Assembly: GCA_016292295.1 (NCBI GenBank)
Contig: JADNEJ010000453.1
Coordinates: 1-6,664, forward strand
Direction of reading: 5' to 3'
DNA length: 6,664 nucleotides
Origin: Candidatus Thiodictyon intracellulare
Lineage (GTDB): Bacteria > Pseudomonadota > Gammaproteobacteria > Chromatiales > Chromatiaceae
How positions within the stretch are numbered: position 1 is the stretch's first letter; every line of letters starts with the position of its first letter. Shown here in pieces: positions 1 through 5,464 of the stretch. The notes under the pieces were generated by a model. It ran no database searches. It was not told the origin of the DNA and saw only the letters and a list, made by a program, of their open reading frames with translations. The position numbers and the translations under genes were made by a program.

Positions 1-209
1 TCGTCTTTCATTTCACGCCTAAACACTGTTCATGGCTGAATCAGATTGAAATTTTTTTCTCGATTTTGGCCCGTAAAGTTATTCGACGAGGGAATTTTTT
101 TTCGGTCGAAGATCTATGCAATAAGATCAACAAATTCATCGACTACTTCAATGAGACGATGGTTAAGCCTTTTCGCTGGACATACCAGGGCAAGCCGCTG
201 GAAGCCTAG
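1..209 (+). CDS. IS630-family transposase, C-terminal fragment (cut by window edge)
   Basis: This is the last 68 codons of a DDE transposase, open from the window edge (first full codon at 3) to a TAG at 207-209. It reads [19 protein letters not shown], then ends in WTYQGKPLEA. The stretch CSWLNQIE holds the third catalytic acid of the IS630/Tc1-mariner DDE triad (Glu codon 48-50). The same region recurs 1320 bp downstream at 1321-1529 with about 93% identity (15 differences in 209). This copy has no stop after the Glu: Phe-Phe stands where the second copy has a TAG. Whether the rest of this copy is intact cannot be seen. Family assignment is firm; activity is unknown. Confidence 0.85.
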   Translation, partial: VFHFTPKHCSWLNQIEIFFSILARKVIRRGNFFSVEDLCNKINKFIDYFNETMVKPFRWTYQGKPLEA

Positions 210-246
210 CGGGAAGTAGTCCGCGTGACTCAATCACGAGGTACTA
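1..246 (+). mobile_element. right end of IS630-type element, copy 1
   Basis: The end of the transposase gene and about 35 bp of 3' non-coding sequence match copy 2 up to the shared string GAGGTACTAGT (238-248), after which the two diverge. IS630 elements insert at TA. The best guess for the boundary is therefore the element ending in GAGGTAC (238-244) with TA at 245-246, the same arrangement as at 1558-1566. Boundary precision is a few bases; the rest of the element lies outside the window. Confidence 0.65.
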
Positions 247-317
247 GTACAAAACTATAGAAATAATAATGCCATTTTTGTGGGTATGTCGTAAACTACC
301 ATTTTTTTAGAATTCTA
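247..317. other. AT-rich spacer between two IS630-type copies
   Basis: About 70 bp of AT-rich sequence lies between the right end of copy 1 and the inferred left end of copy 2. It carries two loosely similar stretches, CCATTTTTGTGGG near 272-284 and CCATTTTTTTAGA near 299-311. There is no reading frame and no convincing promoter. It may be residual host DNA or remains of element ends. Confidence 0.5.
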
Positions 318-1564
318 CTGATTCTCTGCGATGCCATGACTGCGTGCTGCCTCCGTCCCTGTAACCGATCGTGAGCGTCGACAACTGAAAGTGTTTGCAC
401 GACAACCGCCCTGTCCGCAGCAAATTGCGATGCGCGCCCGGATTATCTTTTATCTTGTTGGCGAGTCGAGACGTCGGCGTGCGGGCGACGGCCGACGAAT
501 TCAGTATCGGTCGATCTACCGTCCAAGCTTGGCGGCGGCGACGGACGGAGCACTCCGACGCCAGCGTCGCGGAGCGGTTATTGGATGCCCCGCGGCCCAG
601 TGCGCCACCGATTTTCACGGCCGAGCAGATCTGCGCGGTAGTGGCGCTAGCCTGCGAAGACTCGCGCGAGAGTGGGCGAGCCATTACCCATTGGACACAA
701 TGGGAAATCGCCGACGAGACGATGAAGCGGGGGATTGTCCCGAGCATCTCATCGTGCTTTATCGGGCGCTTTTTTAAAATCAGTGGACATTAAACCGCAT
801 CGCAGTCGCGGCTGGCTGAACGCCAAACTAGATCCCCAGTGCGCAGAGAAACTCCACGGCATCTGCGAGCCGTACCGTTTGGCCCCGGAGCGGGCGGCAG
901 CGGGAATCCAGACGCTCTCGCTTGACGAAATAACCTAAATACAAACACTTGAGCGTATAGCACCGACGCAGCCAATGACCTAGGAATGGGTCGAGCGCCG
1001 CGAGTTCGAGTATCAGCGCCACGGCCCCCATACTCTGATTGCTGGGTTCAACGTCGCGACCGGCAAGGTGACTCGGCAACTCGACCAGACGCGAACCGAA
1101 AACGATTTCGCGCGTTTCCTATCCCCTATTTTTGCTGCGTGCTCGGCGGAATTGCAGTTGCACCTCGTCATGAATAATCTCAATACCCGTTCCTCAGAAT
1201 CCGTCGTGCGTTTAGTCGCGGATGCCATTGGCTTTAACTGTGACCTCGGCGTCAAAGGCAAGGAAATTCTCGAATCCATGGTGATGCGCCAAGCGTTTCT
1301 TTGCGATCCCACACATCGCATCGTCTTTCATTTCACGCCTAAACACTGTTCATGGCTGAATCAGATTGAAATTTAGTTCTCGATCTTGGCCCGCAAAGTT
1401 ATTCGACAAGGAAATTTTCTTCCGGTCGAAGATCTATGCAATAAGATCAATAAATTCATCGGCCACTTCAATGAGACGATGGCTAAGCCTTTTTGCTGGA
1501 CATACCAGGGAAAGCCGCTGGCAGCCTAGCCTGAAGTGGCCAGAGCGATTCCATCGCGAGGTAC
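318..1564 (+). mobile_element. degenerate IS630-type insertion sequence, copy 2
   Basis: An IS of about 1.25 kb holding one transposase pseudogene. The left end (CTGATTCTCTGCGATGCC, from 318) is a weak, gapped inverted match to the right end (reverse complement GTACCTCGCGATGG, from 1564). TA dinucleotides flank both ends (316-317 and 1565-1566), as expected for IS630-family target choice. The right end shares GAGGTACTAGT with copy 1. The element lies directly against the start of a vapC pseudogene, where a vapB antitoxin gene would normally be. The ends are inferred, because the inverted repeats are badly eroded. Confidence 0.65.
331..1529 (+). pseudogene. IS630-family transposase pseudogene (two frameshifts, three stops)
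   Basis: A recognisable IS630-type DDE transposase runs through all three forward frames. Frame 1 (about 340-460) gives DRERRQL and QIAMRARII. Frame 2 (about 460-775) gives the helix-turn-helix-like ATADEFSIGRSTVQAW, then GRAITHWTQWEIADETMKRG. Frame 3 (about 770-1529) gives KPHRSRGWLNAK, SLDEIT with the first catalytic Asp (codon 924-926), MNNLNTR, and CSWLNQIEI with the catalytic Glu (1368-1370). The family normally has Asp in MDNLNTH, but here it is Asn (1173-1175), so the triad is broken. In-frame stops are TAA 936-938, TAG 981-983 and TAG 1374-1376; the natural end is TAG 1527-1529. The second frameshift lies in a run of six T before AAAA (770-779). A start at ATG 331 is only a guess, because TGA follows two codons later. 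Confidence 0.88.
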
Positions 1565-1566
1565 TA

Positions 1567-2092
1567 GTGCGGCTCCTGCTGGATACGCACATCCACATCC
1601 TGCTCTGGGCACTCATCGAGCCGGGACGCCTGCCGAGCGCTGCCGGTGAGGCCCTGGAGGCGCCCGAGAACCGCGTCTTCTTCAGCGCCGCGAACATCTG
1701 GGAGATCGCAATCAAGCGGGCGCTGGACCGGCTGGACTTCGCGGCCGAGCCGGGGTTGGTGCGCTCCGCGGCCCTGAGGACCGGCTTCGAGGAGTTGCCG
1801 GTCAGCGGTCTGCATGCCCTGCGGGTACGCGGCCTCTCCCACCTTCACCGCGACCCATTTGATCGGCTGCTAATCGCCCAGGCCGGCCTTGATTACAAAT
1901 CCGCCCAAGGCCGGCCCGCCCATGTGGGTTTGCGCGCGCAAAACCATGTTCTGAAAGGGAGCGGCGACGCCGGGACTGAACAAAGTGGGCGGAATTATGA
2001 TCAAGGCCGCCCAGGCTCAAACCGAACCCTTGGTCTTGATAAGCGATGATCCGCAGATCACCCGTTATGAGGTGAACCTGTGGCGGGTCTGA
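1567..2092 (+). pseudogene. vapC: vapC-type PIN-domain toxin, interrupted by a MITE
   Basis: VapC toxins are Mg-dependent PIN-domain ribonucleases of type II toxin-antitoxin modules. From GTG 1567 the protein reads RLLLDTHIHILLWAL, then NIWEIAIK, then HRDPFDRLLIAQA. These give the PIN acidic residues Asp6, Glu46, Asp96 and Asp99. At residue 106 a MITE (1885-2008) interrupts the gene. Beyond it, frame 2 resumes with QAQTEPLVLISDDPQ and ends in VNLWRV at TGA 2090-2092. Removing 133 bp (element, one extra base and one 8-bp target copy) restores a 130-residue protein, the usual VapC length. The motif is normally DTHILLW; a tandem CACATC duplication (1588-1599) has added His-Ile beside the catalytic Asp. 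The GTG start directly follows the IS630 right end, and no vapB is visible upstream. As it stands, frame 1 runs through the MITE to 2049, giving a chimeric tail. The family call is firm; function is almost certainly lost. Confidence 0.88.
1885..2008. mobile_element. MITE copy 1, inside vapC
   Basis: A 124-bp element with 22-bp imperfect terminal inverted repeats: left 1885-1906 beginning GGCCTTGATTACAAATCC, right 1987-2008 ending ATTATGATCAAGGCC. It is flanked by an exact 8-bp direct repeat, GCCCAGGC, at 1876-1883 and 2009-2016, with one extra C (1884) between the left target copy and the left repeat. It encodes no transposase. Copies at 5176-5295 and 6027-6150 lie in the same orientation and are about 90% alike. 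The left end also contains a second AAGGCC (1907-1912) that can pair with the terminal GGCCTT. Confidence 0.92.
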
Positions 2093-2224
2093 GCATCAAC
2101 TTGACCTTGAGCGGTAATCGGTCCCGTAGGGTCTGCTGCGCGGACCGCCGACCTCGCCGTTCGCGCAACGCCCGGGATGATGATCAAGACCGCTTTTCAC
2201 TCACTACTCTTTCTGGATTGCGCA
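2093..2224. other. intergenic region upstream of lspA
   Basis: These 132 bp lie between the end of the vapC remnant and the chosen lspA start. In many gammaproteobacteria ileS directly precedes lspA, but no IleRS remnant is seen here. TTGACC at 2101-2106 could be a -35 element, but no good -10 follows at 16-18 bp. An in-frame ATG at 2177 could extend lspA upstream. The promoter that now drives lspA cannot be placed with confidence. Confidence 0.4.
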
Positions 2225-2749
2225 ATGAAACATTGGCTCTGGCTTTCGCTCATCGTGGTCCTCCTGGACCAGGCCACCAAGTGGCTGGTGATAGGCTCAC
2301 TGCAACCCTTCCAAACGATTGAGTTGATCCCCAACCTGAACCTGACGCTGGCCTTCAACGCCGGTGCGGCCTTCAGCCTGCTAGCCGCTGCCGGGGGCTG
2401 GCAGCGCTGGCTGTTCGCCGCCGCGGCACTCGTCATCACCGCCATATTGACGGCCTGGCTAGTACGGCTGCGGCCCCGTGAGCGGACCATGGCGGCCACT
2501 CTGGCCCTGATCATCGGCGGGGCGGTCGGCAACCTGATCGACCGCGTGCTGCTTGGTCACGTCATCGATTTCATCCAGGTCTATCTGCCCTGGGTCCCGC
2601 TGACACTGTTCAACCCCTGGCCGGCCTTCAATATCGCGGACAGCGCCATCAGCATCGGCGTGGTCGTCCTGCTGCTGCACACACTGTTCACCAAGGAAGG
2701 CGCGACCGGCCCTGACACCGAGCAGGCCGCGGACACCCCCAACCGATGA
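2225..2749 (+). CDS. lspA: lipoprotein signal peptidase (signal peptidase II)
   Basis: LspA is the inner-membrane aspartyl protease that removes the signal peptide from diacylglyceryl-modified prolipoproteins, after Lgt and before Lnt. The protein has 174 residues, a normal family length, and four hydrophobic segments (about 4-24, 44-56, 62-80 and 141-155). Family motifs are present: DQATKW at 15-20, FNAGAAF at 44-50, GGAVGNLIDR at 98-107, HVIDF with catalytic Asp115, and FNIADS with catalytic Asp139. The loop between the two catalytic Asp is a few residues longer than in Pseudomonas LspA. ATG 2225 gives MKHWLWL right at the first membrane segment. ATG 2177 is an in-frame alternative adding 16 residues; the Shine-Dalgarno signal is weak for both. 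The stop overlaps the next start (ATGA, 2746-2749). No lesion is seen. The gene is normally essential in Gram-negative bacteria, which fits its survival among broken neighbours. Confidence 0.97.
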   Translation: MKHWLWLSLIVVLLDQATKWLVIGSLQPFQTIELIPNLNLTLAFNAGAAFSLLAAAGGWQRWLFAAAALVITAILTAWLVRLRPRERTMAATLALIIGGAVGNLIDRVLLGHVIDFIQVYLPWVPLTLFNPWPAFNIADSAISIGVVVLLLHTLFTKEGATGPDTEQAADTPNR

Positions 2750-3799
2750 GCAGACCCTGGCAGGACCTCACCCGCCTCGTCAACGACCAGCGGTCGCGGC
2801 TGCGGGTGCGGAAGGCGCGCAACCGGCTGCGCGAGGACGCGATCCGGCACGCCATCGAGCACGTCGTCGACTTGGCTAATCCGCGCATCCGTGGGCTCAA
2901 CGGTTACCGGCGTCTGCTGCGCGAGCCCATCGCCCGCTGCCTCGACTACAGCGAGGAACTCGCCCGGCGCGTCCCCGGACCCGGTGCGGTTCAACCGGCA
3001 GACCTAGGTGCAGGACGCCCTGCTCAACTCACTGTTCAGCGACCCTGGCCGCATCCGCTGGGCGGTCTCCAGAACCGACTGTCGCGACTGCATGGGTAAG
3101 ACGGCCCTCATGATGGGGGATTACTATGCCATCCTCATGGCGCTGCTAGTATTCCGTCGCCAACTCGGCATGGAACTCAGCGGTGAGACCTTGCAGCGCG
3201 ACATCGCGCAGACCTCACTCTCCTTCGACAACATTGAGGTCATCATGGCCGCCGGAAACCAGGAGACGGTTTCGGCCAAGACCGTCGCGGCCATCATGGA
3301 TGCCCTGGTGGAGTTCGCTATCCAGGAGATCGGGCGCCAACAAGCGCGGATCGAGGAGTCGGAAGACGGCCTGCGCATTGTGCGCATCAAGCAGAAGGTG
3401 GTGAGCCCGCTGGCCCACGGCCTGGAGATCCTGCGCGACCACCGCGCCCAGACCACAGAATACCTGATTATCGGAAATGAAATCAAAGAATTGGAACGAA
3501 AACTGGCCGATGCACACCAACGGCTGTCGACGCTCAATGACTACCTGGACCGCTTTGCCGTACTGCTGCGCACCCCCGAGACCCTGATCGCCGCCAGACC
3601 CGAACGCATCTGCCTGGACCGCATGAACGTGGTGCGGCAAGAGCGCGAGGAGGACCCTCAGTCGACGCAGATCGAGTACCTGCGCGCCTACCACGGCGAG
3701 CGGGCCGGCCACATGGTGCTCATGGTGCGCTTCGCCCGTGCGGAATTCGTCAGCAACCAGGAGCGACTGACGTAGGTGGAGCGCTATTTCAATGCCTGA
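2746..3799 (+). pseudogene. unrecognised helical protein gene, frameshifted, with two amber codons
   Basis: I do not recognise this family. Frame 1 from ATG 2746 (MSRPWQDLTRLVNDQRSRLR) reads sensibly to about 2972. Frame 2 then continues as VRFNRQT, TAG (3005-3007), VQDALLNSLFSDPGRIRWAV and onward to TAG 3773-3775, then VERYFNA and TGA 3797-3799. Removing one C from the run at 2973-2976 joins the frames as RRVPDPVRFNRQT and gives exactly 351 codons including the final stop. In the repaired protein the ambers fall at codons 87 and 343. Visible features are a Cys-x2-Cys pair at 112/115 (TDCRDCMGK) and probable coiled coil at about 245-270 (IKELERKLADAHQRLSTLND). The protein is charged, apparently soluble and has no signal peptide. 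GTG 3008 directly follows the first amber and could in principle restart a 255-residue product. It starts inside the lspA stop, and its repaired end lies 9 bp before rimK, so it was part of that operon. A sequencing error could explain the C insertion but not both ambers. Confidence 0.8.
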
Positions 3800-3808
3800 A
3801 CCCCAGGG

Positions 3809-4714
3809 ATGAAGATCGCACTCTTGTCGCGGGACCCGACCCTCTACTCCACCAGCCGCCTGGTGGCCGCGGCGCAGGCGCGCGGGCATGAGATCCAGGT
3901 GATCGACGTGCTGCGCTGCTATATGAACATCAGCACCCAGGCCCAGTCCATCCACTACAAGGGGGGGGAGATCAATGGCTTCGACGCGGTGATCCCACGC
4001 ATCGGCGCCTCCGTTACCTTCTACGGGACGGCGGTGCTACGTCAGTTCGAGATGCTGGGGGTATTTGCCCTGAATGAGTCGGTGGCCATCGTTCGCGCCC
4101 GGGACAAACTGCGCTCACTGCAACTGCTCTCGCGCAAGGGCATCGGGCTGCCCATCACCGGCTACGCCTATGCCCCGGACGACATTGAGGACCTGATCAA
4201 GATGGTCGGCGGGCCACCGCTGGTCATCAAGCTCCTGGAGGGGGCCCAAGGGATCGGGGTGGTGTTGGCGGACACCGAACCCGCCGCCAAAGGCCTGATC
4301 GAGACCTTCATGGGGCTGCGCACCAACATCCTGGTCCAGGAATACATCAAGGAGGCCCAAGGGGCGGACATCCGTTGCTTCGTGATCGGGGAGCGGGTGG
4401 TCGCCGCGATGAAGCGCCAGGCCAAACCCGGGGAGTTCCGCTCCAATCTGCATCGCGGCGGCAGCGCCAGCCCCATCCGCATTACCCCGCAGGAGCGCTT
4501 CACCGCTACCCACGCCACCCGCATCATGGGGCTCAACGTGGCCGGCGTGGACATCCTGCGCTCGCAACGCGGCCCGCTGGTGCTGGAGGTCAACGCCACC
4601 CCGGGCCTGGAAGGGATCGAAGGTGCGACCGGCAAGGATATCGCGGGTCTGATGATCGAATATCTGGAAAAAAATGCCACCCTGGCCAAGACGCGGGTCT
4701 ATCGCCATGCATGA
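3809..4714 (+). CDS. rimK: ribosomal protein S6 L-glutamate ligase, ATP-grasp
   Basis: RimK is a cytoplasmic ATP-grasp ligase that adds glutamate to the C-terminus of ribosomal protein S6 and can make poly-alpha-glutamate. At 301 residues it is almost the same length as E. coli RimK (300) and aligns from the first residue: [18 protein letters not shown] at 37-40, FDAVIPRIG at 58-66, [14 protein letters not shown] at 71-84. ATP-grasp features sit at the E. coli positions: Lys100, Lys141, glycine-rich loop GAQGIG at 145-150, VQEYI with Glu178, Arg203, and the metal ligands Asp248, Glu260 and Asn262 ([12 protein letters not shown]). ATG 3809 is chosen from this alignment. AGGG lies just before it but is too close to be an ideal ribosome binding site, so translation may be coupled to the gene upstream. 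Neither of rimK's frequent partners (rimA, rimB) is visible; its neighbours are uncharacterised and broken. The reading frame has no lesion. Confidence 0.97.
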   Translation: MKIALLSRDPTLYSTSRLVAAAQARGHEIQVIDVLRCYMNISTQAQSIHYKGGEINGFDAVIPRIGASVTFYGTAVLRQFEMLGVFALNESVAIVRARDKLRSLQLLSRKGIGLPITGYAYAPDDIEDLIKMVGGPPLVIKLLEGAQGIGVVLADTEPAAKGLIETFMGLRTNILVQEYIKEAQGADIRCFVIGERVVAAMKRQAKPGEFRSNLHRGGSASPIRITPQERFTATHATRIMGLNVAGVDILRSQRGPLVLEVNATPGLEGIEGATGKDIAGLMIEYLEKNATLAKTRVYRHA

Positions 4715-4729
4715 ATGTGAGAGTGTGGC

Positions 4730-5464
4730 GTGGCAATACGCATCAAGAATCATTGGTCGAACGCCGGGACCGGGTGTGCGCTACCCGAAATCGCCGGGGC
4801 CCTGGTCTTCATTGCCTGGCGTATCGCCTTGGACAAGGCCATCAACCTGCACTGCGAGTGCTTCGTTTACCGCGACGACGCCCAGCGCCTGGGCGTGATC
4901 CAGGAGTATCTGGCGTTCCTGATCCAGGTCGCCGACCGACTCGCCCACGCCCAATAGCCCACCGCGGACGGGGCGCCGGCCGCGGCCCCCGACGGGGCAG
5001 CGACGGAGCACGACGCGCGGCACCGCGTACTGATCACCGCCCTCGCCCACAAGCTGATCGAGCAACTTGTCGACAACAGTACGGACCTGCTGGGCCCCGG
5101 GGACTACGCTCACGCGTTCATCATCTTGCTTAAGCAGCGCTCCGGTGAATACGCACAATACCAACTCGACGCGATGGCTTTGATCACAAATCCGCTCAAG
5201 GCCGGTCCATGTGGGTTTGCGCGCGCAAGACCATATTCTGCAAGGGAGCGGCGACGCCGGGACTGAACAAGGTGGACGGAATTATGATCAAGGCCCGACG
5301 CGCAAGAGCCGAGCTATGCCTTCCTGCGCCATCTGGGGTACGAGGTCAAAGGCTTGATGGTAGGGGGATAGGAGAAACGCTGGGTGATCGATCAGGTGAT
5401 GGACCAAGACGGCTGGGACGCCTATCGCTGCCTCGCTAAGGCGTTCCGGGACCTGTTTGAGTGA
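4730..5464 (+). pseudogene. unrecognised rimK-neighbour gene, two amber codons plus MITE
   Basis: I do not recognise this family. GTG 4730 opens MAIRIKNHWSNAGTGCALPE, 15 bp after rimK; a TGA at 4718-4720 excludes a start further upstream. The frame reads to TAG 4955-4957 after residue 75. It continues in the same frame through a Pro/Ala/Asp linker (PTADGAPAAAPDGAATEHD), then ALAHKLIEQLVDNSTDLLGP and GEYAQYQLD, where a MITE (5176-5295) intervenes. It resumes with DAQEPSYAFLRHLGYEVKG, hits TAG 5369-5371, and ends EKRWVIDQVMDQDGWDAY, then RDLFE and TGA 5462-5464. Removing the MITE, one extra base and one target copy takes out 129 bp, keeps the frame and leaves 201 codons. Coherent protein-like sequence on both sides of every lesion shows this was a real gene. 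The N-terminal half (ALVFIAWRIALDKAINLHCE) looks like an amphipathic helical domain. The 3' end overlaps the minus-strand glycosylase pseudogene by about 43 bp. Confidence 0.75.
5176..5295. mobile_element. MITE copy 2, inside the rimK-neighbour gene
   Basis: A 120-bp copy of the element at 1885-2008, lacking 4 bp after position 30. The left end reads GGCTTTGATCACAAATCC and the right end ATTATGATCAAGGCC (5281-5295). The flanking target duplication matches 7 of 8 bases: CGACGCGA at 5167-5174 and CGACGCGC at 5296-5303, again with one extra base (T, 5175) on the left. Element, extra base and one target copy total 129 bp, so the host frame is kept, but the element carries in-frame TGA codons. Orientation is the same as in the other two copies. 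Confidence 0.9.

Larger units (their letters stand above)
1..1566. repeat. direct repeat from two IS630-type copies, offset 1320 bp
   Basis: Bases 1-246 repeat at 1321-1566. The first 54 bases are identical, identity over the coding part is about 93%, and it is lower in the 3' non-coding tail. The copies are direct and only about 70 bp apart, so homologous recombination between them could delete or multiply the segment between. Confidence 0.85.

Noticed and set aside
2171..2191. ATGATCAAGACC upstream of lspA resembles the MITE right end
   Set aside because: About 16 of 21 bases match, with no partner repeat or target duplication; chance cannot be excluded.
3215..4753. Long minus-strand open frames (246, 212 and 173 codons) opposite the 350-codon gene and rimK
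   Set aside because: These are shadows of well-supported plus-strand coding sequence with no recognisable domains.
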